Shown: positions 37,375-46,409, counted from the first letter of the stretch. The stretch: 64,000 nt of DNA from CAZAMB01 sp964486335 (GCA_964486335.1 CAZAMB010000007.1:1-64000), one strand, 5' to 3'. Program-made: numbers and translations. Notes: a model not told the origin generated them from the letters alone.

Positions 37375-38534
37375 CGGCGCAGGCGACGCTGAACAAGCCG
37401 CCCTCGGCTCTTTCGCGAATCAGCGATGAGGACGCCCTGGCGCTATACCACGACTGCACGATTCACGATCTCGGTCGCCGCGCTCACGAAGTCACCTTGC
37501 GGCTTCACCCCGAACCCTATCGAACCTACGTTGTCGACCGCAATATCAACTACGCGAATTACTGCACGGCGAAGTGCATTTTCTGCAACTTCAAAGCCGA
37601 CCCGCCGGGGATGAACTCCGGCCGCCGGGATTTGCCCGGAGGCTACATCCTGACCTTCGAGGAAATCGGAAAGAAGATCGATGAATTGATCGCCATTGGC
37701 GGGACGCAGATTCTGATGCAGGGGGGGCTGGTGCCGGCGTCGATGCTGGGGTTCGACTGGTATCTTGACCTGATGCGGTTCATCAAGCGCGAGTATCCCC
37801 GGATTCACGTCCACGCGTTCAGTCCGCCCGAAATCCACGCCTTTCACGAGGAGTTCGGAATGAGCGTGCGCGACATCCTGCTTCAACTGCGCGAAGCCGG
37901 ACTCGATTCGATCCCCGGCGGCGGGGCCGAGATCCTTGTCGATCGCGTGCGCGATCGCATCGCCCAGGGGAAGACGACAACGGAACAATACTTGAATGTG
38001 ATGCGCGAGGCCCACCGCATCGGCATGCGCACGAGCATTACCATGATGTTCGGCCATATCGAAACGATTCCCGAGCGAATCGAGCACCTGCGCCGAATTC
38101 GAGAATTGCAGGACGAAACGGGCGGCTTTACGGCCTTTATCAGTTGGACGTTTCAGCCGGGCGATACGCCGCTGGGCCGCTTCCCGACGTTTGACGATTC
38201 ACATGTCGGACCGTCGGACGGTAGGCATCTTGTGCTTGCCGACGCTGCCGAGTACCTGCGAATGACGGCGCTTTCGCGGATTTACCTCGACAACATCCCG
38301 AATCTCCAGTCAAGTTGGGTAACCCAAGGCGTCAAGATTGGGCAACTTGCGCTGTTCTTCGGAGCAAACGATATGGGTTCCGTCATGATGGAAGAAAACG
38401 TTGTTTCAGCGGCGGGGACGACCTATCGCCTTACGGAAGAGCAGATTCGCGCCGCAATATCACGAGCAGGCTGGGAGCCGCGCCAGCGAGATTTCTATTA
38501 TCGACTCGTAGTGCCCAATCATTCCGCCGACTAA
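37371..38534 (+). CDS. mqnC: Cyclic dehypoxanthinylfutalosine synthase MqnC
   Basis: 387 residues from the ATG at 37371 that overlaps the mqnA stop. The radical SAM cluster motif CTAKCIFCNF is at about residue 65, preceded by VVDRNINYANYC. Further family segments are QILMQGGLVPASMLGFDWYL, HAFSPPEIHAFHEEFG, SIPGGGAEIL and TAFISWTFQPGDTPLG. MqnC cyclises dehypoxanthine futalosine. A short gap follows without a clear terminator. Confidence 0.95.
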   Translation: MTAQATLNKPPSALSRISDEDALALYHDCTIHDLGRRAHEVTLRLHPEPYRTYVVDRNINYANYCTAKCIFCNFKADPPGMNSGRRDLPGGYILTFEEIGKKIDELIAIGGTQILMQGGLVPASMLGFDWYLDLMRFIKREYPRIHVHAFSPPEIHAFHEEFGMSVRDILLQLREAGLDSIPGGGAEILVDRVRDRIAQGKTTTEQYLNVMREAHRIGMRTSITMMFGHIETIPERIEHLRRIRELQDETGGFTAFISWTFQPGDTPLGRFPTFDDSHVGPSDGRHLVLADAAEYLRMTALSRIYLDNIPNLQSSWVTQGVKIGQLALFFGANDMGSVMMEENVVSAAGTTYRLTEEQIRAAISRAGWEPRQRDFYYRLVVPNHSAD

Positions 38535-39033
38535 TCGACCTTCGGCTTCGGTAACCTCATGCTGGTTCAATAGTTACGCCAGAATTGCCTCCTTTCTTGG
38601 AGTGGGATCGTGGCTGGTTCAACGGGTATTTGAGCCAGCCAAAAAAGGAGTCTGTGGATTGTATGTGGAATTTCAAGTCGGTTTCATGGTACAATCCGTC
38701 GTTCACGGATCGGCAAATCCAGGTTGGGGGTCGGTGGGCGGTTGATCCTGATCGAGAACAGGTTCATCACACATCGCAATGGTTGCCACGAAACACTGGG
38801 GTGTCCGCCGGAAGGCGGTCGAGTTTGAATCTCGCGTGCCATGCGCGCGGAGGTGGCATTCGTAGGCTCAATTCAGGCGGTGGGAAACGAGAGTTCTGTC
38901 TGAATCGGCTCACGAGAAACGCGGCCTGCTATTCGGAACTGAAAAGGCAAGCCGTTCAATGTCCCGTTGAACGGGCGCGGTCGAATTCATCGTCGGCTCG
39001 CTCGAACCGACTTAGCGAATTGGACGACGTTTC
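38535..39033. other. Non-coding gap between mqnC and the HD-like gene
   Basis: About 500 bases. It contains a hairpin GGCTGG...CCAGCC (about 38611-38640) followed on the plus strand by six A, which would read as a terminator only on the minus strand, where no gene stands. I see no RNA gene and no convincing coding frame; a plus-strand open frame from 38585 lacks features. Confidence 0.35.
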
Positions 39034-39780
39034 ATGGACGTTGTTGCGATCTGGAAACGTGCGCGAGCGGACTTGGTTGTTTCCATGGGTCCGATCGCAC
39101 CTGACGTGTTTCTTTGGGAGCACGTATCTCGCGTCGCCAGAAACTCGGATTGGATTCTTCAGTTGCCCGAGGTCCAATCGCAAGGCGCCGATCCGATCGC
39201 CGTTCTGGCAGCGGCGCTCTATCACGAGGCCGGGTGGATTGTCCGCTATCGCGAGGGCGGTTTGCCACGCGAAGATATCCTCCTCGGCCCCGCGCCCGAT
39301 ACCGCGGTGCCCGACGCTGTGCAAATGCTTGAGGATTCACTCAAGGAACTGATTCCCTCTCCAACGCTTGAGCGCGCGGTCGCCGCTGTTCGATTGAAAA
39401 GCGACCGACGGACTGACATGCCGGAAGCCCAGATCCTCGCCGAGGCTGACATTCTTGAGGAGTTCGGACCGATGTTTCTTTGGCCGGTAATTCGCCGCGG
39501 CGTTTTCGACGGCAAGGGAGTCCAATCGGTCATCGATGCCTGGAATCGTCGAAGAGATTACAAGTTCTGGACCGCCCGACTCGAGGACTCTTTTCGGTAT
39601 GAAGCGACCAAGCAGGTCGCCATCGCTCGCCTTTCACGGCTTTCAGAGTTTATCGCCGATCTGGGCGCCCAGCAGGAGGCCGAGGACCTCAGAGTGAGCC
39701 TTACCGGGAACAGGGAACCCGCGGGTGTCAGCGGTCACCGCGCGCCAGCAGGACGCAAAACGGAAAGTCCGATCCGCTAG
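39034..39780 (+). CDS. HD-domain-like putative phosphohydrolase
   Basis: 248 residues. The N-terminal half is helical with AVLAAALYHEAGW at about residue 62, resembling the HD signature in a degenerate form, with possible later ligands in LAEADILEEFGPM (about residue 132). This suggests an HD-type metal-dependent hydrolase, but the classic HD pair is not intact (H-E instead of H-D), so activity is uncertain. The C-terminal tail (about 25 residues) is basic and disordered. Confidence 0.55.
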   Translation: MDVVAIWKRARADLVVSMGPIAPDVFLWEHVSRVARNSDWILQLPEVQSQGADPIAVLAAALYHEAGWIVRYREGGLPREDILLGPAPDTAVPDAVQMLEDSLKELIPSPTLERAVAAVRLKSDRRTDMPEAQILAEADILEEFGPMFLWPVIRRGVFDGKGVQSVIDAWNRRRDYKFWTARLEDSFRYEATKQVAIARLSRLSEFIADLGAQQEAEDLRVSLTGNREPAGVSGHRAPAGRKTESPIR

Positions 39781-39787
39781 CGAGCCG

Positions 39788-39816
39788 TTGACTTGCTGGA
39801 GTTTCCGACCTATAAT
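39788..39816 (+). promoter_or_regulatory. Strong sigma70 promoter
   Basis: TTGACT (39788-39793), a 17-base spacer and a perfect TATAAT (39811-39816). It is the best promoter match in the window. Transcription would start near 39823, just after the HD-like gene, reading to the secreted-protein gene at 40175. Confidence 0.7.
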
Positions 39817-39822
39817 GGGCAT

Positions 39823-39966
39823 CCGGAGCGCTGGGGGTGTGCCAAAGCGGACTTGGCTGCAAGGGGGGATTGCAAATTGAGTCGCCTTCCGGTCCTTGCC
39901 AAAGGCTGCGGCAAGGCGCTGTCGTCGGGGGAGGGGAAAACTGTCGCAAACCCGCCGCGGTTTTTT
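39823..39966 (+). ncRNA. Candidate structured RNA or leader
   Basis: After the strong promoter come several stems: GCCAA (39841) with TTGGC (39853), CCTTGCC (39894-39900) with GGCAAGG (39910-39916), and a short AAACC...GGTTT hairpin (39948-39963) ending in six T. The stretch could be an independent small RNA of about 145 bases or part of a 350-base leader of the secreted-protein gene. It matches no family I can name. Confidence 0.4.
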
Positions 39967-40174
39967 GAATCGATTTGACGCTCCCGCCAAGGCGTTACAG
40001 TCAGTTGATTTCGAAACCTACACAGTTTTGGGACGTTCTTACTTTAGTATCGTGAAACCTCACTCTATTGTTGAGTTGAGTCGGGTATTCGGCTAAACTA
40101 GGGTAGCTGCCACATGGCGTTTCGGCGGGAAGCCGGATACGCGTGGGCGTTGGTCAAAAGAAGGGGACGTGAAA

Positions 40175-41944
40175 ATGGCTAATTTTTTGAAGCGAGCGGC
40201 TTGGTTGGGCTGCGTTTTGGGGATGGTTGCGGTTGAATCGAGCGCATGGGCTGCGGCGACCGCGTCGCTCAAGGCTGTGAAGAAAAACGGAGTAGCAATC
40301 ACTCCGACCAACAACCTGACCGGTGTAGTTCCCGGCGATACGATTACGGCTGAGGTGTTTGTATCGGGATGGAGGAATCCGCTGTTCGACGCCGGCGCTG
40401 GTGACACGGGTTTGGTTCGTACGTTTCAGATTCAGGTGTTGGGGCGTGCGGGCGCCGTCGGCATAAGCGGGTCGGGACAGGGCCTGATTACTCCGGACGG
40501 CTGGAGCGCGCCGCTGGATCGTGACCAGCCTCCGTGCGATGATCCTTTGTACCAAAATATTAACCCCGCCTACGGTTGCGTTGGACCGAATTTCTTGCCC
40601 AACAGCGGTCTTTCGTTGGACGCAGCTCGAAACGATTTCATCCTTTTTGGTTTTGCCAACCAGATTGCTGTAGCTAACGACAATCTGAACTTCAAATGGG
40701 GGGGCACGATCTTCGATAGCGACGGCCAGCCGGACGGTCGTTGCAGCGGGGGTTCCACGCCGAACCTCGCTTGCATCAACAACGCAGGGTGCGTGGGCGG
40801 AACGTGTGTTGCTTCGATGTGGTATGCGGGTACATACAATCTCGTGGCTCGAGCGGGAATGTGCGGAACGTTTCGGTTCGACCTGAACAACGACGTCGGC
40901 CAAACCTTCATCGGCAACCCGCTGCCATTTCCGACGACAAAGGTTCCCATTCTTGAGTCATTGACCATCACCGGTCCAACCTGCGTTGTGCCTCCTGGGG
41001 CTTGTTGCAACCAGAACAATGGGACGTGCCAGAACAACATTCAGCAAACGAATTGTGTTGGCACTGGGCTGCGCTGGGGCGGCCCGAATTCGACGTGTGC
41101 GACGATTAACCCGCCGTGCGTGGCACTTGGCGCGTGTTGCACGGATAGCCAGGAGCTTTGCGTTACGAGCGTTGCGCAGGCGAATTGCCAGGGAGCAGGT
41201 CAGCGATGGGGCGGTGGGGGGTCCAGTTGTGCTGGGTTTAACCCGCCGTGCGGCTCGGGCGCCTGCTGCACTGAGGACCTTGAAGTTTGTCAAAACAACA
41301 TCTTGCGGGCGAATTGCAATATCGCCGGTCAGCGGTTTGGCGGTCCTCTTTCAACGTGCGCCACGCTGAATCCGCCATGCGGAGCGCCGCCGCCAACGCC
41401 AATGCTCGTGTCCAGCAACCCGGCGCATTGCACGATTGATGCGCGAGTTCCGTTCGTGGGCGCTCCGGCGAATCGGCGAGGTTTTTCGTCGATCGTGTTG
41501 ACGTTTGACAGAACGGCTGGCGCGACGGAGGACTCCGCTGCTGACTACGCGGTGCAGCAGATTCCGGTGGGGACGCCGACGACGATTCAAGGCGTGGTTA
41601 TCGCCGGCAACACGGCGACGATTACGTTTGCCGAGCCGATTCAGCCGACTCGATGGACCTGTGTCCGTCACCTGGCGAGCAACAAGCGGGCCTGCCTTGG
41701 GTATCTGCCCGCGGACGCCGACGGAAACGGCACGGCCACTCCAGCGGATATTCTCGCCATCATCGACAATCTGAACGGCGTTCGAGTACCGCCGCTTCCG
41801 GTCAATCTCTGCGATATTGATCGCAGCGGGGCGTGTTTGCCCAGCGACATCCTCGGTGAAATCGACCTGCTCAACGGAGCGAGCGGCTTCCCGGTGGCGA
41901 ACGGGACGACGATCGGCGCGTGTCCGAGCATGACGGGCCCGTGA
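40175..41944 (+). CDS. Secreted Cys-rich protein with GACC repeats and dockerin-like C-terminus
   Basis: 589 residues from the ATG at 40175; a GTG at 40169 is too close to the AAGGGGAC site. A signal peptide (LGCVLGMVAVESSAWA) is clear. Residues about 30-270 are a beta-rich domain. About 280-410 hold three repeats of about 40 residues (GACC-x-n-NC-x-G-x-G-x-RWGG...NPPC). The last 75 residues are a dockerin-like module (DADGNGTATPADILAIID, CDIDRSGACLPSDILGEID), nearly the same as in the 2877 gene. It is probably extracellular or cell-surface; no enzymatic motif is seen. Confidence 0.88.
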   Translation: MANFLKRAAWLGCVLGMVAVESSAWAAATASLKAVKKNGVAITPTNNLTGVVPGDTITAEVFVSGWRNPLFDAGAGDTGLVRTFQIQVLGRAGAVGISGSGQGLITPDGWSAPLDRDQPPCDDPLYQNINPAYGCVGPNFLPNSGLSLDAARNDFILFGFANQIAVANDNLNFKWGGTIFDSDGQPDGRCSGGSTPNLACINNAGCVGGTCVASMWYAGTYNLVARAGMCGTFRFDLNNDVGQTFIGNPLPFPTTKVPILESLTITGPTCVVPPGACCNQNNGTCQNNIQQTNCVGTGLRWGGPNSTCATINPPCVALGACCTDSQELCVTSVAQANCQGAGQRWGGGGSSCAGFNPPCGSGACCTEDLEVCQNNILRANCNIAGQRFGGPLSTCATLNPPCGAPPPTPMLVSSNPAHCTIDARVPFVGAPANRRGFSSIVLTFDRTAGATEDSAADYAVQQIPVGTPTTIQGVVIAGNTATITFAEPIQPTRWTCVRHLASNKRACLGYLPADADGNGTATPADILAIIDNLNGVRVPPLPVNLCDIDRSGACLPSDILGEIDLLNGASGFPVANGTTIGACPSMTGP

Positions 41945-41996
41945 TGATGGATTGATCGAACGGCGCTTCCGAAGCGTCATTTGATGAGTATTCCGG

Positions 41997-42035
41997 CGTG
42001 GCGGTTGGTGTTGACCAGCCGCCACGTCTTTTTTC
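41997..42035 (+). terminator. Intrinsic terminator
   Basis: CGTGGCGG (41997-42004) pairs with CCGCCACG (42019-42026); inner GGT/ACC pairs extend the stem. TCTTTTTTC follows. It ends the dockerin-tailed secreted-protein gene. Confidence 0.8.
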
Positions 42036-42055
42036 TTGCGTTGATCGCGGAACCA

Positions 42056-42149
42056 TTAAGCGATTAACCATCAAGTGTAGCGACTGGGAAGTGAAAATCC
42101 GCGCGAACTGAAGCTCGCGGCTCACTACACTTGACCGTTAAATGCACTA
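42056..42149 (-). repeat. Dispersed palindromic repeat, copy C
   Basis: On the minus strand it begins TAGTGCATTTAACGG with the TAG that is also the stop codon of the aminotransferase gene, then GAGCCGCGAGCTTCAGTTCG. It aligns to copies A and B with the same spacing. Confidence 0.65.
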
Positions 42150-43319
42150 GGCGAGTACCGGGACGCGCGATTCGGGAATCGGGCGCGGCGAGCCTGTCGT
42201 CATATCCGCTTGACCCAATGCGATCCGCAGGGATTCGACGACGGCATCGAGCTCGGTCTCGGAGATGTATGGGCACAACGGCAAGGAAAGAACCTGCCGG
42301 CATGCGCGGTCGGATTCGCGGAGTGAACCGGCTATCCGGCCGCAAGCCCTGAACGCCTCCTGTTGGTGAATCGGAATGGGGTAATGGACTCCCGCCTCGA
42401 TGCCGTTCTTTCGCAGATCGGCGGCGATCGTATCCCGTCCCGGGCACCGAACGACAAAGAGATGATGAACGTGCTCACGATCGGCGAGCTGCGCGGGAAG
42501 TTCAAGAATCGTATCCGCGAGTTGATCGCGATACGTTTGTGCAAGTTTGCCGCGTCGGTTGTTCCATTCGTCGAGCCGGCGCAACTTGACTCGCAGCACG
42601 GCGGCTTGAATTGAATCAAGGCGGGTGTTGAAGCCGCGCGAGGGGTGGAGGTACTTGATCGTCGAACCATAATTTCTCGCGGCGCGGAGGCGCGATGCGA
42701 GATTGTCGTCGTTGGTAACGATGGCGCCCGCGTCACCCAGCGCACCGAGGTTTTTTCCGGGATAAAAGCTGAACGCCGCGGCGCGACCGATCGAACCGAC
42801 GCGCCGACCCTTGTATCGCGCGCCGTGGGCTTGGCAGGCGTCCTCGACCACCGCGATGCCGTGGTGATCGGCGATGTTGCCAATGGCGTCCATGTCGGCG
42901 GGCTGGCCGTAGAGATGGACGGGAATGACCGCCTTTGTTTTTTTCGTGATGGCCTCGCGGAACCGCTCGGGGTCCAGCGCAAACGCGGTCGGCTCGCAAT
43001 CGACGAGCACGGGCGTCGCGCCGACGTGCTGTACGGCGAGGGCGGTGGCGATGAAGGTGTTGGCGACGGTGATGACTTCGTCGCCGGGGCCGATGTCAAG
43101 CTCCTTAAGCGTGAGCGTCAGAGCGTCGAGTCCGCAACCGACGCCTATGCAATGCTTCGCCTCGCAATAGGCGGCAAACTCCGCCTCGAACGCGGACACC
43201 TCCACGCCGAGGATGTAGTCGCCGCGTTCGATGACGCGGTCGATGGCATCGCGGATTTCGTCGGCGAGGTCGTCGTGCTGTCGTTTGAGGTTAACCAGCG
43301 GGATCGTCACGCTTGCCAC
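42147..43319 (-). CDS. DegT/DnrJ/EryC1/StrS family PLP aminotransferase (WbpE-like)
   Basis: 390 residues. The PLP lysine lies in FSFYPGKNLGALGDAGAIVT, preceded by VVEDACQAHGARYKG and followed by RNYGSTIKYLHPSRGFNTRLD. N-terminal IPLVNLKRQHDDL and GVGCGLDALTLTL also fit the family of sugar aminotransferases. With the adjoining WbpD- and WbpB-like genes it likely makes the 3-amino intermediate of a UDP-linked 2,3-diacetamido sugar acid. It is the last gene of the cluster, 11 bases after the radical SAM gene. The TAG stop is the first triplet of repeat copy C. Confidence 0.9.
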   Translation of the reverse strand: MASVTIPLVNLKRQHDDLADEIRDAIDRVIERGDYILGVEVSAFEAEFAAYCEAKHCIGVGCGLDALTLTLKELDIGPGDEVITVANTFIATALAVQHVGATPVLVDCEPTAFALDPERFREAITKKTKAVIPVHLYGQPADMDAIGNIADHHGIAVVEDACQAHGARYKGRRVGSIGRAAAFSFYPGKNLGALGDAGAIVTNDDNLASRLRAARNYGSTIKYLHPSRGFNTRLDSIQAAVLRVKLRRLDEWNNRRGKLAQTYRDQLADTILELPAQLADREHVHHLFVVRCPGRDTIAADLRKNGIEAGVHYPIPIHQQEAFRACGRIAGSLRESDRACRQVLSLPLCPYISETELDAVVESLRIALGQADMTTGSPRPIPESRVPVLA

Positions 43320-43330
43320 TCCTTAGGCCA

Positions 43331-44806
43331 TCAACAAGTCGCTCCCGCGAACGGGAAGGATCGTGCGTTGGGTTGAGTTTCTGTGCTCGATGCGCGGCGC
43401 GGAACGATGCGCGGGGCCGTCGAGCGCGTAAACAATATGGATCGAAAGGCCTGAAAATTGGCCTTGAAATCGTCGAGCGATCGAAGTCGCATGAAACGAC
43501 GGAGCAAGTATCGCGGTCGGAAGTAGAACTCGCGGTAGGCGACCTTGTACATTCGATTCACTTCCTCGCTGGAGACGGTTGGCAATTCGAGGACGGAGTT
43601 GGCGAGGTCGTAATCGCTCCAGTCGAGGGTGCGGAGGTAGCCGTTACGCTTGGCCCAGTCGAACATCTGCGTGCCCGGATAGGGCGTTGTGATATTGAAG
43701 AGGGCGATATCGGGATCGAGGTCCTTGGCGAAGTCGATGGTTCGGCGCATCGTTTCGGTGGATTCGCCGGGGTTGCCGAACATGAATGCGGCGCGGACGG
43801 CAATGCCCGCTTCCTGCACCATACGCACGGCGCGACGGGTTTGCTCGATATCGATGGGCTTGCGGATGTTGCGGAGGATATCGGGATCGGCCGATTCGAT
43901 GCCGAACAGGATTTGATGGCATCCGGCGGCGCGCATCTTGCGGAGGAGCCCGGGGCTGACGCAATCGGTGCGGGCAAAACAGGACCAGGTGAGGTCGATG
44001 CCGCGCTGGATGATCAGGTCGCACATTTCGGCCACCTGCGGTTTGAAGATCGTAAGCGTGTCGTCGTAGAAGCTGACTTCACGGATGCCATAACGCGTTT
44101 GGAGCTTTTGTATTTCGTCCACGAGGTGCGTGGCGGATCGCGTACGCAACGCGGTTTCTGCGGAATTGCAGAAGGTGCACTTGCCGGGGCAGCCGCGGGT
44201 CATGGTCATGTTGACGGCGGGCAGGCGTCGGTAGGCGCCGACGGCCGGCTTGTAGAGATCGAACTGAATCAAGTGGTATGCCGGCGTTGGCAGAGAATCG
44301 AGGTCGCGGATCGGCTCGCCGAGCTTGTTGTGTCGGATGCCGTTTGGCGAACGCTCATCGCGATACGAAAGCCCGGGAATCAGGTCCCGTGGTTCACCCT
44401 CGACGAGTGACGCGAAAGGCAATTCACCCTCTCCGCGAATGACGAAATCGACCGATTCATCGCGAAGCACGTCGTCGGGCATGGCTGTCGCGTGAACTCC
44501 GCCGATGACGATTCGAGTCTTGGGCGAAACGCGCCGGGCAATGCCCGCGATTCGAGCGGCATTGATGATTTGGGCGGTGACGGCGGTGAGGCCGATCCAG
44601 CGCGGCCGACGATCGGCGACGAAAGCCTCGATGTCTTCAAAGTGGAGGCGTTCCGCGTTGACGTCCATGACATGGACGGACGCGCCGCGTGCCTCGGCAT
44701 AGGCGGCGACGTAGAGCAGACCCAGCGGCGGCGAGGTGCTCTTGACGCCGTGCCAGATATTGCCGTCCTTGGTGAGCCAGGGCGGATTGATGAGCAAAAC
44801 GTCCAT
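43331..44806 (-). CDS. B12-binding domain radical SAM protein
   Basis: 491 residues. The N-terminal half is a cobalamin-binding domain (VLLINPPWLTKDGNIW, LLYVAAYAEARGASVHVMD, RIVIGGVHATAMPD, VDFVIRGEGELPF). The radical SAM motif is CPGKCTFCNS at about residue 205. The substrate class is unknown; related proteins modify lipids, hopanoids or glycan precursors. It lies within the WbpB/D/E-like cluster and 11 bases from the aminotransferase, so it may modify the same glycan. Confidence 0.9.
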   Translation of the reverse strand: MDVLLINPPWLTKDGNIWHGVKSTSPPLGLLYVAAYAEARGASVHVMDVNAERLHFEDIEAFVADRRPRWIGLTAVTAQIINAARIAGIARRVSPKTRIVIGGVHATAMPDDVLRDESVDFVIRGEGELPFASLVEGEPRDLIPGLSYRDERSPNGIRHNKLGEPIRDLDSLPTPAYHLIQFDLYKPAVGAYRRLPAVNMTMTRGCPGKCTFCNSAETALRTRSATHLVDEIQKLQTRYGIREVSFYDDTLTIFKPQVAEMCDLIIQRGIDLTWSCFARTDCVSPGLLRKMRAAGCHQILFGIESADPDILRNIRKPIDIEQTRRAVRMVQEAGIAVRAAFMFGNPGESTETMRRTIDFAKDLDPDIALFNITTPYPGTQMFDWAKRNGYLRTLDWSDYDLANSVLELPTVSSEEVNRMYKVAYREFYFRPRYLLRRFMRLRSLDDFKANFQAFRSILFTRSTAPRIVPRRASSTETQPNARSFPFAGATC

Positions 44807-44944
44807 GCGCGACTCGAAGAACCGATGGGTCCGCGCACAATGACCCTGTACGAGGCGCGGCCCGATAACTCGTCAATTGAATCTTCGTCCAAAAACAGGA
44901 CCGAGTGGACTTATGGGTGAAGGAGTCTGTTGGACGTCTGGCGA

Positions 44945-45667
44945 TCAGCTTTTCAAACCTAGTCCCAGCAGGAATACGGGCCTCAAAATGGCCCACCAGT
45001 CGGTGACCGGTCGCATCTTGGTGAATCCGCCGGATCGGTCGGGGTAAGTCTTTGTGCAGGGGACCTCAATGTGGCGGAAGCTGAGTGCAATGACCTTCCA
45101 AAGCAGATACACCTCCAGGCCGTAGGAGTCCAGCCATCGCTGGTGGAGGTTGATTCGGCGGTCGTTCAGAATTGAGAGTCGGATCGCGCGAAACCCGTTG
45201 GTGCTTTCCGTCAGTTTCTTGCCTGAGAAGCGGCTCATCAGCCAGGGGTGGAAGCGAGTCGCGAGTTTGCGGTACATCGGCATGTCACCGCCGCACCCGC
45301 CGCCCGCAAGGTATCGTGAACCGATGACGAAGTCGGCGCGGTTTTCGCGGATCGGATCAATGAGACGGGGGATTTCGGCGGGATTGTCCTTGTTGTTGCC
45401 CGCGAGGATGACGGCGATGTCGAAGGAATGGCGGCGGGCGTGCTCCAGTCCGGAGCGAATCGCTGCTCCGACGCCGTGCCGACGATTCATGCGCAGTACC
45501 TCCGCACCGTGGGCTTGCGCGATTTCGGCGGTGCGGTCGGTGGAACCATCGTCCACCACGATCACGGTGTCGACGACGCTGCGGATCGTGCGATCGACAA
45601 CGCGGCCGATTCTCGATTCCTCATTGAAAGCCGGAATGATGGCGATGGTCGCGTGGCGCTCGGTCAC
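44945..45667 (-). CDS. Family 2 glycosyltransferase (DPM1-like)
   Basis: 240 residues from the GTG at 45667, which overlaps the acyltransferase stop (GTGA); the frame upstream to 45772 is the overlapping gene. Motifs: IAIIPAFNEESRIGRVV, VIVVDDGSTDRTAEIA, GVGAAIRSGLEHA, and a GNNKDNPAEIP segment where many relatives have a DxD-type motif. This fits dolichol-/polyprenyl-phosphate glycosyltransferases that act at the membrane. A C-terminal hydrophobic stretch (WWAILRPVFLLGLGL) may sit at the membrane. The sugar donor is inferred from the cluster only. Confidence 0.88.
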   Translation of the reverse strand: MTERHATIAIIPAFNEESRIGRVVDRTIRSVVDTVIVVDDGSTDRTAEIAQAHGAEVLRMNRRHGVGAAIRSGLEHARRHSFDIAVILAGNNKDNPAEIPRLIDPIRENRADFVIGSRYLAGGGCGGDMPMYRKLATRFHPWLMSRFSGKKLTESTNGFRAIRLSILNDRRINLHQRWLDSYGLEVYLLWKVIALSFRHIEVPCTKTYPDRSGGFTKMRPVTDWWAILRPVFLLGLGLKS

Positions 45668-46278
45668 AGCGTCGATGACTCCGCCGCGACAATGGAACCG
45701 TTCTGGAGCTGGTAGCGACGCCGACAACTCGAACAGGCCCACTCGTTGCGCAGCGGTCGGCCGCAACGGCACGCCCAGTCGACCGGTTTGGCCGGGTTTC
45801 CGCTAACGACACGATGGGCGGGCACGTTTCGCGCGACGACCGCGCCGGCGGCAATGACGGCAAACGAACCGATTTCGATCCCGCATAGGATGATAGCGCC
45901 AGCGCCGATCGTTGCCCCGTGCCGAACGGTCGTCGATTGCAGCCAGTTTTCCGTGTGGGCGTATCTTGAGACGACATCGGGCATGCGCGGACTTCGCGGG
46001 TAGCGATCGTTGGTGAAAACGACGCTCGGTCCAATGAAGACGTCGTTTTCAACCGTGACGCCGTTCCAGATCAGGGCGCCGTTCTTGATCGTTACTCGGT
46101 CACCCACAGTTGCGCCGGATTCAATGAAGCATCGATCGCCAAGGTTGCAATACCGCCCGACGCGAGCGCCCTCCATGATGTGGGCGAACGCCCAGATTCG
46201 AGTCCCGGCACCCACTTCCGAAGATTCACATAGGGCGAGGGGGTGAACAAAAGGTTGCTCGGCGGTGGTCGGTGGCAT
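45664..46278 (-). CDS. WbpD-like hexapeptide-repeat N-acetyltransferase with zinc knuckle
   Basis: 204 residues from the ATG at 46278; the longer frame to 46413 overlaps the oxidoreductase. Left-handed beta-helix repeats (IWAFAHIMEGARVGRYCNLGD, FIESGATVGDRVTIKNGALI, IGAGAIILCGIEIGSFAVI, AVVARNVPAHRVVSGNPAK) match WbpD-type acetyltransferases acting on the 3-amino group of UDP-GlcNAc3NA-like sugars. The tail has CRCGRPLRNEWACSSCRRRY, a four-Cys knuckle seen in some relatives. Confidence 0.9.
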   Translation of the reverse strand: MPPTTAEQPFVHPLALCESSEVGAGTRIWAFAHIMEGARVGRYCNLGDRCFIESGATVGDRVTIKNGALIWNGVTVENDVFIGPSVVFTNDRYPRSPRMPDVVSRYAHTENWLQSTTVRHGATIGAGAIILCGIEIGSFAVIAAGAVVARNVPAHRVVSGNPAKPVDWACRCGRPLRNEWACSSCRRRYQLQNGSIVAAESSTL

Positions 46279-46409
46279 GCAGATATTCCGGGTCGTTTTA
46301 CAAAAATCGTCAGGTTCGACGGCCCACGGCGGCGTTCGCCGACTGACTATCGGACGCTGTACCCTATCCCTATCGGATTTCGGTCGAAGCGACTTTGAAG
46401 CCGACGGCG

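Noticed and set aside
38585..39352. Plus-strand frame of 255 codons
   Set aside because: It overlaps the HD-like gene in another frame, has no domain and shows non-coding composition in its first half.
39831..39896. tRNA-Cys-like stretch (CCAAAGCGG, GGATTGCAAAT)
   Set aside because: The anticodon and T stems do not form and there is no TTCGAAT; the likeness is short and probably chance.
39900..40174. c-di-GMP or cobalamin riboswitch
   Set aside because: Short pieces look like the conserved cores (for example GTCGCAAACCC), but the full consensus and stem order are not present.
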